A stretch of DNA of 38,477 nucleotides from Agrobacterium pusense (GCF_900102105.1 NZ_FNBB01000020.1:1-38477); one strand, 5' to 3'; positions 9,831 through 18,422 are shown, numbered from the stretch's first letter. Numbers and translations are program-made. Notes: a model not told the origin generated them from the sequence alone.

Positions 9831-10240
9831 TTCTGTGGGAAGCGGGAGTGGCGCCAGGAAATCCTTGAGTTCAGCCTTACGTGTCTTCAGCTGGCTGCCG
9901 CGTTCCGTCACGGCATCGAGCGTGATCGCCTCCTCCAGATAGAGATTCATCAGGCGCTGCTCCTCGCGATCGATCCGCTCGACCTCGGCCTCGGCAGCAT
10001 TGATGTTGGCGCGCGTCCGTACGCAGGCGATTCATTTCCTGCCTATACGCATCGCAGAACTCGGCGAAGATGTTGGGATCGAGCATCCGGGTGCGCAGCG
10101 CGTAAGCGCGGGGGTCTCCAGCTGGTCGCGCCGGATTTGACGCGGTTGTCGCAGGTGCCCTTGTTGCGTGCCGTCGAGCAGCCTATCAAGGTAGCCCAGA
10201 TCGCCGAATAGCCACCGCCGCAGCAGGCGCAGCATGCCAA
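9830..10240 (-). pseudogene. Serine recombinase C-terminal remnant with frameshifts
   Basis: Pieces of the zinc-ribbon and coiled-coil part of a large serine recombinase can be followed on the minus strand across several frames. First comes a zinc ribbon (CACCGGGYSAI, then GCSTARNKGTCDNR), then a shifted piece with FAEFCDAYRQEMNRLR, then another shifted piece with NLYLEEAITLDAVTERGSQL, the usual leucine-rich helix. The catalytic serine domain is absent; at about 10240 the sequence switches to an unrelated plus-strand fragment. It is clearly dead: at least two frame changes plus loss of the N-terminal half. It marks a former integrase-type element. Confidence 0.75.
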
Positions 10241-10391
10241 GGCAGCTCCCTTCAAGCGCAATGACGCCATGCTCGACATTCTGCCGATCGGCGTCATCGT
10301 CTGGCCGGGCACCGGTATCCAGGACAACCTCGCCGACAAAGCCAAGAAGCTCGGCATCCCGGTCAATCGCTTCGAGATGGGTGGCGCGTAA
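10236..10391 (+). pseudogene. C-terminal fragment of a SLOG/DUF2493-like protein
   Basis: Fifty-one codons on the plus strand carry APFKRNDAMLDILPIGVIVW followed by PGTGIQDNLADKAKKLGIPV and end in TAA at 10389-10391. The glycine-containing 'PGTGIQDNLADKA' turn followed by 'GIPV' resembles the end of Rossmann-like SLOG-family DUF2493 proteins, which are common on rhizobial plasmids. No start codon or N-terminal half is present; the left boundary coincides with the recombinase remnant. The assignment rests on memory of the family pattern and is tentative. Confidence 0.4.
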
Positions 10392-10442
10392 GCGCCATCC
10401 GTATTCTTGGCCTGGAATCGATTTTCACGCCAATCTAAGATT

Positions 10443-10458
10443 ATGAATCGAAATTCAT
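10443..10458. promoter_or_regulatory. 16-bp palindrome upstream of the fic gene
   Basis: ATGAAT-CGAA-ATTCAT is a perfect 6-bp inverted repeat with a 4-bp spacer, 67 nt before the Fic start. Related A/T-rich pieces (GATTTCAT, AAATTCAT) recur between it and the ATG. It could be an operator for the fic promoter. This is seen as sequence symmetry only; no regulator is known. Confidence 0.35.
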
Positions 10459-10525
10459 TGTGAGTTATCGGATTTCATGAGAATGTCTGTCCTGAGGTCG
10501 ATTTCAGGGCTAGGTATCAAAATTC

Positions 10526-12070
10526 ATGGAGCCGGGGCAGAAGAAGTCATTTTCAGGAGAGGCAAGCGTTTTTCACGGGCGCTGGCTGCCGGAAGCCGCC
10601 GTTCCGGTCGGCTATGCCGCCCTGATCGATGCCTGGAGCTTGTCCGTGCCCGTGCCGATCAACCTGTCGGCCATCGGACCACGTCACAAGGTCTACCAGA
10701 CCGAGGGCTGGAGCCTCTACACCCCGCGCCACCGGCCGGATGACAATCTCGCCGGCCACCTTACATTTGCACTCCGCTACGAGGGGTTGGATCTTGCAGT
10801 CCTGAAGGCGTTGTTCCGCGAAACCGGCCCGGAGCCGATCGCGGCCATCGTCCGCGCAGCGCCGACCGGCGCCTATGCGCGCAGGCTCTGGTTCCTCTAC
10901 GAATGGCTGCTCGATACGCGGCTCGATCTGCCCGATGCGACCCAGGGCAGCTACGCCCTGACCGTCGATCCTGAGCAACAATGGGCGGTTGAGGGGACGA
11001 CTTCGACGCGCCACCGCGTGAAGAACAACCTCCCCGGCACGCCCGCCTTCTGCCCGCTGATCTTTCGCACGCCCGCACTCGAGGCCTTCGTCGCGCGCGG
11101 CCTCGGCGACAAGGCACGACGGCTCGTCGCCGAAGTGCCGGTCGATCTTCTGGCGCGCACTGCCGCCTTCCTGCTGCTCAAGGATTCGCGTTCGAGCTTC
11201 CAGATAGAGGGAGAAGATCCACCACAGGATCGCATCCAGCGTTGGGGACAGGTGATCGGCGAAGCCGGCCGCCGGCCGATCGACCGCGCCGAGCTCGAAC
11301 GGTTGCAACGCATCGTCATCGGCGACGCGCGTTTCGTCCATCTCGGACTGCGGGAGGAGGGCGGCTTCATCGGTGAACACGACCGCCTGACCGGCGCGCC
11401 GATCCCCGATCATGTCGACGCCCGCCACGACGATCTTCCGTCACTGGTCGATGGGCTGATCGCCTTCGATCGCGGCGCCGCGCACCGGCTCGATCCGGTC
11501 CTCGCCGCCGCCATCCTCGCCTTCGGCTTCGTCTACATCCATCCGTTCGAGGACGGCAACGGGCGACTGCATCGTTATCTGATCCATCATGTCCTTGCCG
11601 AGCGTGGCTTCAATCCGCCGGGCCTGGTCTTTCCGGTGTCGGCCGTCATCCTTGCTCGCATCGACGCCTATCGGACCGTACTCGAAAGCTATTCGCGCCG
11701 TCTTCTGCCGCATATCCGCTGGCAGGCGACTGATCGTGGCAATGTCGAGGTCTTGAACGACACCGCCGATTTCTACCGCTATCTCGACCTGACGCCGCAG
11801 GCGGAGTTCCTGTTTGAATGCGTCGCCCGCACCATCGACGTCGATTTGCCGGCCGAGACCTCGTTCCTGCGAATCTATGATGCGTTCAAGACAGAGGTCC
11901 AGAGCTTGATCGACATGCCGGATCGGTTGCTCGACCTTCTGTTTCGGTTCCTGCGCCAGAACGATGGAAGGCTGTCAAAGCGTGCGAGAGACAGGGAGTT
12001 CGCTGCGCTCACCGATGAGGAGGCCGCGAGGATCGAAGAGGTTTATGCCGATCTTCAATTGCGGGGCTGA
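10526..12070 (+). CDS. Fic-family protein (putative AMP transferase), class II inhibitory helix
   Basis: 514 residues. The Fic core motif HPFEDGNGRLHR is complete at residues 339-350, with the catalytic His and the Mg/ATP-binding DGNGR loop. An inhibitory motif of the (S/T)xxxE(G/N) type sits ahead of it (SFQIEG, residues 224-229), which places it in class II, where the N-terminal helix blocks the ATP site. Fic proteins usually AMPylate hydroxyl side chains of target proteins. The target here is unknown. A predicted alpha-helical C-terminal part (residues 400-514) may act in DNA or partner binding, as in other large Fic proteins. No antitoxin gene is adjacent; inhibition is probably in cis. 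It is the only intact gene in the 9.2-12.8 kb remnant zone, which suggests arrival with mobile DNA. Confidence 0.88.
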   Translation: MEPGQKKSFSGEASVFHGRWLPEAAVPVGYAALIDAWSLSVPVPINLSAIGPRHKVYQTEGWSLYTPRHRPDDNLAGHLTFALRYEGLDLAVLKALFRETGPEPIAAIVRAAPTGAYARRLWFLYEWLLDTRLDLPDATQGSYALTVDPEQQWAVEGTTSTRHRVKNNLPGTPAFCPLIFRTPALEAFVARGLGDKARRLVAEVPVDLLARTAAFLLLKDSRSSFQIEGEDPPQDRIQRWGQVIGEAGRRPIDRAELERLQRIVIGDARFVHLGLREEGGFIGEHDRLTGAPIPDHVDARHDDLPSLVDGLIAFDRGAAHRLDPVLAAAILAFGFVYIHPFEDGNGRLHRYLIHHVLAERGFNPPGLVFPVSAVILARIDAYRTVLESYSRRLLPHIRWQATDRGNVEVLNDTADFYRYLDLTPQAEFLFECVARTIDVDLPAETSFLRIYDAFKTEVQSLIDMPDRLLDLLFRFLRQNDGRLSKRARDREFAALTDEEAARIEEVYADLQLRG

Positions 12071-12090
12071 GCACTTGCAATCTCAGAAAT

Positions 12091-12114
12091 CCCCGGCGAC
12101 CAAAGCCGCCGGGG
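12091..12114 (+). terminator. Hairpin after fic
   Basis: CCCCGGC (12091-12097) and GCCGGGG (12108-12114) form a perfect 7-bp stem with a 10-nt loop, 20 nt downstream of the fic stop. The position and G+C-rich stem suit a transcription terminator, but the following sequence is not T-rich. Confidence 0.45.
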
Positions 12115-12804
12115 TCTTGGCTCTGCGTCGGAAAGGGATAGCATTGTCCGTGGTTGCTCCGCTGCGAGGCCTGGCAACCCGACAACTGCCAAACCGACCC
12201 AGTGTCCTGGCGATACTCTCGCGGCCGTAACGGTCGTTGGCGTCAAAGGTCCGAACGATTTGGTTGCGCGGGTCAGGGCGGCGGTATCCAGCACCATCAT
12301 GCCTTCGTCTCATGAAAGGATCAGCACAGTGACCTTCAATGTGGCAGAGGGGCGGTGCCATTCGCCGCTCTGGTCTTTACCTTCCGTTCTCCGCATCCTG
12401 GAGCATCAAGCCATCCGATGGACGCGCGGGTGGCGCGTGTAGAGCCAGTTGACCTGTGTCGCTCTGACATGGACTTGGGGCAAGTTCCAAAGCACCCGGC
12501 CACTGTCAATGTTCCGCGCGGGTCCACGACCTTAATCGCACCCACCAGTGGATATATCCCTATCAACAAAAAGAGCTCCTAAGCCCGTCTGTTTTTCGGC
12601 AGCATCCCGCTGATCCGGGCCGTGTGGGCGCGTGGCGTGCGTGCCTGCTCCAACCCTTTCACTCTGGTTATCCTCTCACTTCGCTCCGGTGCGGCGACCT
12701 TCCAAGAGCGACATCAAGGACCCAAACCAGAACATCAACTGGGTGCCGCCGCAGGGCGGCGAGGGGCCGGCTTACGCCAATATGTGATGCGGTGAGGCTG
12801 TGTC
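12115..12804. other. Stretch without a recognisable complete gene
   Basis: About 690 bp with only short frames on both strands. One plus-strand frame around 12210-12290 reads like ordinary protein (LAAVTVVGVKGPNDLVARVR) but is not bounded by a good start and I cannot assign it. Another, ending at 12787, closes with [17 protein letters not shown] and looks like the end of a protein directly upstream of the TetR stub. I read the stretch as remnants of at least two genes. Confidence 0.4.
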
Positions 12805-12912
12805 ATGAATGACCAAACCATCAGCGTGCGGAGATACCCGGAACGAACGAGGGAAATGATTTTGCGCGCGGCCGTGGATGAGATCGTCGCCCATGGGCTC
12901 GATGTTGCGCGG
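12805..12912 (+). pseudogene. TetR-family regulator, N-terminal stub cut by an ISNCY end
   Basis: An ATG with GGTGAGG upstream starts a frame whose first 36 codons contain RYPERTREMILRAAVDEIVA, the first helix of a TetR-type DNA-binding domain. The recognition helix and ligand domain never follow. At about 12906-12912 the sequence runs into the coding start of an ISNCY transposase read on the other strand. Loss by insertion or deletion at that junction is the simplest explanation. Confidence 0.55.
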
Positions 12913-13136
12913 ACGACATTCAGGCGCCGACCATGAATCTTCTGAATGACTTCGAGGCGATGCAATTCTTTCTGCGACATGGTGATCAAAAAGGGCATGG
13001 CAACTCCGATCGTTCCTGACTGAAGTCAGGCTGAGCATCGTCGCATCCTTGCTCCCAACGTTGACATTGACCAGCGTTGTGCGAGGAGAGTGTCGCATTT
13101 CTATCCGGCCCAAATGTCGCATTACTAAATGGCGTG
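12906..13136 (-). mobile_element. ISNCY-family element, 5' end fragment
   Basis: On the minus strand an outer end with two ATGCGAC repeats (TAGTAATGCGAC, then GATAGAAATGCGACAC) is followed by an ATG at 12998 with GGAG ahead of it. It encodes about 31 residues (MSQKELHRLEVIQKIHGRRL) of the helix-turn-helix start of an ISNCY transposase. The coding sequence then stops at about 12906 against a TetR stub. The double-repeat terminus matches those at 15.04 and 37.02 kb, which supports the end assignment. The rest of the element is missing. Confidence 0.7.
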
Positions 13137-13147
13137 TGAGTTCATGC

Positions 13148-13262
13148 CGAAGCGCGACTTGCAGGGTGTTTCAAGCTAACCGGCATGCCGCATCTGCGCG
13201 AGCAGTTTCTTTCGGAAGACTTCCGCCGGCGTTCGATAGCCGAGGCATTTGCGCGGCGTGGA
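13148..13262 (-). mobile_element. IS30-family element, 3' end fragment
   Basis: Minus-strand codons from 13262 to the TAG at 13176-13178 encode STPRKCLGYRTPAEVFRKKL and a short tail, the standard C-terminus of IS30 transposases. Beyond the stop, positions 13148-13174 form an imperfect inverted match (18 of 27 bases) to the sequence just ahead of the IS30 transposase start at 36.97-37.0 kb, so both terminal repeats of one IS30 type are present in the window. The insertion truncates the SDR gene at 13263. Confidence 0.75.
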
Positions 13263-13945
13263 TAGGCCACGACGCTGGCGACCTCATGGTCCTTGCCGTA
13301 GCGTCCGATGGCCATGCCGGGGCCGACGATCTTCGAGACAGGACCTCCATCCGGGTTCATGTCGGTGTCGGTCGGGCCAGGGTGCACGGTGTTCACGGTG
13401 ATGCCCTTGGGGCCGAGATCTCGCACAAGACTACGGTTGAAGCCGGCGACAGCTCCCTTCGTCAGCGTGTAGAGAGAGGCTGTCGGAAACGCTGCGTAGC
13501 GGACCATAGACGAGCCGATGTGAATGATGCGACCGCCCGATTTCATACGACGTGCAACCTCCTGCGTGCCGACGAATACACCAGTCACGTTGACCGCAAT
13601 CATGCGCTCATAGTCTTCGAACTTGATGTCCTCGATCGGACCGCCAAGTGCGATGCCGGCATTGTTGACGAGGATGTCGATCGAACCGAACGTTTCCTCG
13701 GTCTTTGCCACGGCAGCCCGCACTGATTCAGGATTTCCGGAGTCGGCATGGATGGCGATGGCACGACCGCCTGCGTTTTCGATTTCCTTCACGACAGCGG
13801 CTGCCTTTTCGGGCGAGGCGCTGTAGGTGATGGCGACGGCGGCTCCATCGGCCGCGAGGCGCTTTGCGATGGCTGCGCCGATAGAACGGGAGCCGCCCGT
13901 TACGAGAGCAGACTTGCCGGACAGTTTCAAAGAGATGTTGACCAT
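13263..13945 (-). pseudogene. Short-chain dehydrogenase/reductase, 3' end lost to IS30
   Basis: Classical SDR (NAD(P)-dependent oxidoreductase) with TGGSRSIGAAIA for cofactor binding, the NNAG strand (ILVNNAGIALG), the catalytic Ser region (IHIGSS) and the catalytic Y-x3-K (YTLTK). PG-type turns follow (VHPGPTDTDM). The normal last 20-25 residues (AYLASDEA... and the final VDGG turn) are missing: after VASVVAY the reading frame enters the IS30 end and runs on to 13142 with unrelated residues. ATG at 13945 has GGAG at 8 nt. It is divergent from a LysR gene, the usual arrangement for a regulator and its target. Loss of the C-terminal cap probably impairs folding or the oligomer. Confidence 0.85.
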
Positions 13946-14056
13946 TGCGATCACTCCGTTGCTTGGTTTCGATGGAGTGAATATCGCTCTCTTATTTCCC
14001 TTTGATTAGAGGCAATTGGCGGTTATTAATTTCAAGCGATCATTGAAAGATAACTC

Positions 14057-14985
14057 ATGGAAACGCTGGCAAATCTTGAGTCCTTCGTGCGTAGCGCGGA
14101 GCTCGGCAGCTTCTCATCCGCCGCACGCAGGCTGGGTTTAACGCCAGCAGCGGTCAGCAGGAACGTCGCCACCCTCGAATCCAACCTGAAGCTTCGGCTT
14201 TTCCAACGCAGCACGGAAGTCTTATGCTTACGGAGGCGGGTGAGCGCTTCCTCCATTCGGTCCGTGGTCACCTGGAGAGCCTTCAAGGTGCGATTGCCGA
14301 GGCATCCAACGAACAGGCCGAACCGGCAGGCGTGCTGAGACTCAGCATGAGCCCGACATTCGGAATTGAGTATATTCTCCCCAAACTGCCCGAATTTATG
14401 AGCCGATACCCCTTGATCAGGCCGGAATGGATGTTCGAGAATCGGCAGGTTGACCTCATCGCCGAGGGATACGACGCGGCGATCGGTGGCGGATTTGAGC
14501 TGAAACCGGGCATCATCGCGAAAACCCTTGCCTCGGCCCACATCATCGCGGTTGCCTCACCGTCATACATGCAGGACCGCGTTCCGCCTCATGACCCATC
14601 CGGCCTGACTAATCTGGACGGGGTCGTCATGCGTTCATTGCGGACAGGTCGAATTCGACAATGGCAGATGCGGAACGTCGCAGGTGAAGAGCAGGCGGCG
14701 GCGCTAAAGGAAAGGATCGTGGTCAACGATCCGGCAGCAATGCGGTCGGCTGCGGTTCTGGGGCTTGGCGTAGCCATGATCGCGAAACCGGACGCATTGC
14801 CGTATCTGGAGAACGGGGAACTCATTCGGTTGATACCTGCATGGTACGCGGACGCCGGTCCGATTTCGATTTACTATGCAAATCGGACCTTGCTGCCCAC
14901 TAAAACCCGAGTGTTTGTTGATTTCATCGGCGAGGTCTTTGAATGCGAAAGGTGGCCAGAGCGATTTGCAGGGACATTGGGTTAA
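14057..14985 (+). pseudogene. LysR-family transcriptional regulator with a frameshift
   Basis: The N-terminal winged helix (LESFVRSAELGSFSSAARRL, then TPAAVSRNVATLE) is in one frame from ATG 14057. The linker and the whole effector-binding domain (LTEAGERFLHSV to the end) are in another. The shift lies at about 14213-14222, after LFQRST, and is consistent with loss of one base. The corrected protein would be about 309 residues, normal for LysR. It diverges from the SDR gene with 111 bp between the starts, so it probably regulated it. With both partners damaged, the pair looks abandoned, unless the frameshift is a sequencing error. Confidence 0.85.
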
Positions 14986-15042
14986 TGTCACATGGCAACA
15001 GTGTGCGATGAAGACCACGGCTGGCTAACGTTACGTTATAAC

Positions 15043-16170
15043 TGTCAAAGCCGATTAGAGATGCGACGCCGCTGGCCCGTTAGAAATGCGACACTGACCG
15101 CCTTATTGCTCTGACGGCCAGCCCCCGACCGGACCGGCTGGGCCGGGTTGCAAGGGTAGGGAGGGGGGCGGGTGATGGAACACCCCTCGGCTTTAGCTTC
15201 TTCAGCCGTCAACGGAGCTTTGCGCCAAGTGCGGCCCTTATTCGGCCGCCTCCATTCGAGCGAGAGCCTTCTGTCGTTTCGCAATCACTTCCGGATCGTT
15301 CATGAAATCCGTCCGTCGTCCTGGCTTGCGGCCGCGCTTTTGGTATCCATTACTCTGGCTGCCGTCCGGGATCTCAAACATGCTGTTGACCTGTCCGGTT
15401 CGGCGCGGGCCACGTTTGCTCCGTTGTAAATCGCGGCCTTCCTGCATCTGAGCGACCAGCGACAGCATATCGTCCAGTCGTTTGTTCTCAACCACAGGCG
15501 ACCGGTGAACCGAGCGAACCGTGTCGAAGGTTCTGTAGGACAGGTTGAAACTCTCGTGCATGATCTCCAGACGGCCGTCCGGATAATCGCATACGATGAC
15601 TTTTTGACCCGCCAGTGATGTTGCCCGTTCCGTCGGATCGAGAATGAATATCACCTTGTCATAGCGCAACGTCAGGGATTGCGAGAGCGTGCGGACCTCC
15701 TTGCGGCACATGGCACTGTCGAGGTTCTCATGGGCGGCGAGGGGACGGTGCATGTCTTTCGGATTACGTGGTGGTTTACCGAAACGAGCGTTGAAATCGA
15801 TAATGGATTCCTGCGCATAATCGTTGGCAGCGTCTATTGTGTCGATACCACGAAGCCGCAGCTCCTTCACTAATCGATCCTGCAGGGTCTGGTTAGCCCT
15901 TTCAACCCGGCCCTTAGCCTGTGGGGTGTTGGCGCAGATAATGTCGAAGTTCAGCTCATAGAGCGCGCGTCCAAACTGCGTCAGCCCACTGGCGCGATCT
16001 TTCTCCGAGACGTGCGTAGAGCGAAACACGCCGTGCTTGTCGCTATAAAAGGCCAGCGGTTTACCCCATTGCTGCAAATAGGCCTTGGTCGCGTGCAGGT
16101 AGTCGAATGTGTTCTCGGATCCGGCAAAGCGCAGATGTAGCAACTTCCCGGTGGCGTCATCAGTGGTGCG
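15043..16170 (-). mobile_element. ISNCY-family element, 3' part with right end
   Basis: The right terminus starts at about 15043 (TGTCAAAG, then TTAGAGATGCGAC and GTTAGAAATGCGACAC). A GC-rich non-coding stretch follows and then the integrase and C-terminal domains of the transposase. The first 120 bp closely match 37023-37170. The element's own 5' end (left repeat and helix-turn-helix coding part) is absent; at about 16170 it joins unrelated coding sequence. Confidence 0.7.
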
Positions 16171-16656
16171 ATCCTCGAAGGACGCAATCGCCGTCTTTGC
16201 CCGGCGATCTACGGCTGCTGCCACGGCCTTCCTGTTTGCAACTGACAAGGCCTCCGCCGGCGTCAGCCTGGCGCTGGCCAGCCGCCTTATGATAACGGAG
16301 ACGTCTTTCGTGTCGATCCGGGCGCCGATCTGCATCCGCTCGATGACTTCGCGCCTCGAATCCTCGTCGGCGGCAACGAGCGCCTTCAGGACGGGAAACG
16401 ACGCTCGCGCCTCTCGCAGGACATCCTCGGATCCCTTCAACGTCTTCGCGAATCCCAGGTACGTGGACATCTCGGCGGCAGGCAGATTGCATCGGGCCTT
16501 GAGGAAGGCCTTTGCCTCCAGGGCCGGGACGACGTCCGTCAGCCTCTCGATCTCGGCCGCCATCTGCAGAACTTTGTTGGTCATCTGCTGCTGCTGTTCC
16601 GTGATCCGCCTCATCACGGCAGAAAGCGCCTGCGCCTTTGGATCGATGTCAGCCAT
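15238..16656 (-). CDS. ISNCY transposase integrase domain fused to an unrelated N-terminus
   Basis: One open frame of 472 codons. Residues from about 162 on are an ISNCY transposase: rve-type DDE core with DDATGKLLHL, FYSDKHGVF and NTPQAKGRVERANQTLQDRL, then the C-terminal segment LSQSLTLRYDKVIFILDPTE. Residues 1-160 are not transposase. They are alpha-helical and charged, with QQQQMTNKVLQMAAEIERL and RARASFPVL-like helices, and replace the expected helix-turn-helix region. The N-terminal part has its own ribosome site (GGGGA before ATG 16656). I infer that an ISNCY fragment joined in frame to the 5' part of another gene. The DDE residues are kept, but specific DNA binding is probably lost. 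I do not recognise the N-terminal family; a plasmid-borne helical protein is possible. Confidence 0.7.
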   Translation of the reverse strand: MADIDPKAQALSAVMRRITEQQQQMTNKVLQMAAEIERLTDVVPALEAKAFLKARCNLPAAEMSTYLGFAKTLKGSEDVLREARASFPVLKALVAADEDSRREVIERMQIGARIDTKDVSVIIRRLASARLTPAEALSVANRKAVAAAVDRRAKTAIASFEDRTTDDATGKLLHLRFAGSENTFDYLHATKAYLQQWGKPLAFYSDKHGVFRSTHVSEKDRASGLTQFGRALYELNFDIICANTPQAKGRVERANQTLQDRLVKELRLRGIDTIDAANDYAQESIIDFNARFGKPPRNPKDMHRPLAAHENLDSAMCRKEVRTLSQSLTLRYDKVIFILDPTERATSLAGQKVIVCDYPDGRLEIMHESFNLSYRTFDTVRSVHRSPVVENKRLDDMLSLVAQMQEGRDLQRSKRGPRRTGQVNSMFEIPDGSQSNGYQKRGRKPGRRTDFMNDPEVIAKRQKALARMEAAE

Positions 16657-16870
16657 GTCCGATGTCCCCTTTCGGGACCTCCAAACGACAGGGGATCTTT
16701 CAGGGCCGGTAAGCGGATTGATAAAATTCGATCGGAAGCAAAGGATTCGCGGTGGCGGCGGATGTTAACGGTCTGGCAAAACAAAGATCCGCATTGAGCG
16801 CCTAAACGAAGTGTAGCATGCCGCTATATACCGTTCGCTCCTCGGGGCGTGCCGCGATCGTAAGATCGAG

Positions 16871-16897
16871 GATCCTCCTGACGTGGCGCGGAGGATC
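16871..16897 (-). terminator. Hairpin downstream of the glxA-type regulator
   Basis: GATCCTCC (16871-16878) and GGAGGATC (16890-16897) form a perfect 8-bp stem with an 11-nt loop, about 40 nt past the stop of the regulator. The rest of the 280-bp gap to 16656 holds no gene; close to 16656 there is a small GTCCC/GGGAC repeat ahead of the chimeric ORF. Confidence 0.4.
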
Positions 16898-16935
16898 TGG
16901 GGCGGCAGCGTCCGCAGGCTAGGGGTTGCGCCAGC

Positions 16936-17943
16936 CTAGCTTCGGCCTGCCTGCCTCGCGAAAGCCTTCCGGTACGACGCCGGCGTCGTGAATAGCTGGT
17001 TTCGGAAGTGGTGCCTGATCGTGGCGGTGGAATTGAAACCGGTCTGCTGTGCAACCTGTTCCACCGTCAGTGTGGAGTTCTCGAGAAGATCCCTCGCGCG
17101 GGACAGGCGCTCTGTCAGTAGCCATTTCGCGGGCGTCATGCCGGTCGCCGCCTCGAAGCGTCTGAGAAAGGTTCTCTCGCTCATCCCGGCCCGCTTCGCG
17201 AGGGTGGCGACCGTGTGCTCTTTGTTGAGACTAGCCCGCACGTCGTCTATGAGCGGCCCAAGACGATCGCTCTCGTACAGCACTGGAACCGCCTGCGCGA
17301 TGAACTGGGTCTGGCCTCCGTCGCGATGAGGTGGCACTACCAGACGACGGGCGACCATGTTCGCCGCGGCCGCACCGAAGTCGCGCCGGATCAGATGCAG
17401 GCACAGGTCGAGTCCTGCCGCGCTGCCTGCAGAGGTCAAAACAGATCCTTCGTCGACATAGAGAACGTCCGGTGTGACCTCTATGCCGGGGTGGCTCGTT
17501 CGCAGCCTGTCGGTATACCGCCAGTGGGTCGTGGCACGCTTGCCGTCCAGAAGGCCCGCCGCTGCCAGCACGAAGACGCCGGAGCAGATAGAGAGCACGC
17601 GCGCGCCCCGCCGGTGTGCTGTCGCCAGGGCGTCGCATAGGGTGCGCGGCACGGCTTCGTCGGCTCCGCGCCACCCCGGCACGATGATGGTGTCCGCTTG
17701 CTGCAGAAGCTCCATGCCGCCGTCGACGACGAGACGCACGCCTCCCGTCGCACGCAGCTCGCCTCCTTCGACGCCCGCTACGGCGAACCGGTACCAGTTA
17801 GCGCCCATCTCGGGACGTGGAAGTCCGAACACTTCGACAGCAAGCCCGAATTCGAACGTGCACAGGCCGTCGTATGCGAGGGCGACGACGAGATGTTCTG
17901 CATCGGTGGGAAGGGCGAGTGCGTTTGGCATGATCTTGCGCAT
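16936..17943 (-). CDS. GlxA-family transcriptional regulator, FtrA-like (DJ-1/PfpI plus AraC HTH)
   Basis: About 335 residues. The N-terminal DJ-1/PfpI domain shows VVALAYDGLCTFEFGLAVEV, IIVPGWRGADEAVP and the nucleophile-elbow-like LSICSGVFVLAAAGLLDGKRA. The C-terminal AraC domain has LAKRAGMSERTFLRRFEAAT and VAQQTGFNSTATIRHHFR. This order matches FtrA regulators. Starts at 17967 (TTG), 17943 or 17931 are possible; the Shine-Dalgarno signals are all weak. It is divergent from the rhodanese gene, with 58 bp between the starts if 17943 is used, so it likely controls the rhodanese-GNAT-NIPSNAP genes. The inducer is unknown; the DJ-1 domain often senses small metabolites in this family. Confidence 0.85.
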   Translation of the reverse strand: MRKIMPNALALPTDAEHLVVALAYDGLCTFEFGLAVEVFGLPRPEMGANWYRFAVAGVEGGELRATGGVRLVVDGGMELLQQADTIIVPGWRGADEAVPRTLCDALATAHRRGARVLSICSGVFVLAAAGLLDGKRATTHWRYTDRLRTSHPGIEVTPDVLYVDEGSVLTSAGSAAGLDLCLHLIRRDFGAAAANMVARRLVVPPHRDGGQTQFIAQAVPVLYESDRLGPLIDDVRASLNKEHTVATLAKRAGMSERTFLRRFEAATGMTPAKWLLTERLSRARDLLENSTLTVEQVAQQTGFNSTATIRHHFRNQLFTTPASYRKAFARQAGRS

Positions 17944-18001
17944 ACATGGCGGTTCCGCCATCTGCAAGCGTCGCTGTCTTGTCGGTATGGTCTACACGTA
18001 G

Positions 18002-18422
18002 ATGAGCCTTGTAACCGAATATCCTGCCGCCTCGTCCAAGGTCGCGGCCGAACACTTTCTCAGACGTCTTTCGGTCGAGACCGACTGCGCCGACGTCGCC
18101 CACTCCCAGGCGTCGGGAGAAGCCGACTTCGTGCTTCTTCACGTAGTCGGCTCGTCGCAGACGTTCGCGTGCCGGCACCTCCCCGGCGCGGTCCACCTGC
18201 CTCATCACGAAATGACGGAAGACCGGATGGCGGAGTGGCCGAAGGAGACCCTCTTCGTCGTCTACTGCGCCGGCCCGCACTGCAACGGCGCCGACCAGGC
18301 AGCGCTGAAGCTCGCGCGGCTGGGGCGTCCGGTGAAAATCATGATCGGCGGCATCACGGGGTGGCAAGACGAGGGGGTTCGACTTCGTCTCCTCGACGGA
18401 CGCCGGAGACGAGGCCGCTTGA
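18002..18422 (+). pseudogene. Rhodanese-like domain protein, frameshifted at its 3' end
   Basis: Single rhodanese domain, about 139 residues when corrected. The active-site loop YCAGPHCNGAD places the catalytic Cys at about residue 89, and CRHLPGAVHLPH is the usual strand-turn before it. Rhodaneses carry sulfane sulfur on this Cys, for transfer or sensing. At 18372-18376 there are five G's where four keep the frame. With four, the tail reads DEGFDFVSSTDAGDEAA and ends at TGA 18420-18422, just before the next gene. Read as is, the frame runs on to 18490 through the acetyltransferase gene. The shift affects only the last 15 residues, so the product may still work. A homopolymer error is likely. 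Target of the divergent GlxA-type regulator by position. Confidence 0.8.

Noticed and set aside
10553..11428. 291-codon minus-strand frame inside fic
   Set aside because: Antisense shadow; the plus strand has full Fic motifs.
14995..15042. AACGTTACGTTATAACT near 15030 as another copy of the regulon motif
   Set aside because: Arm spacing and order differ, and it lies between a LysR stop and an IS end with no gene to serve.
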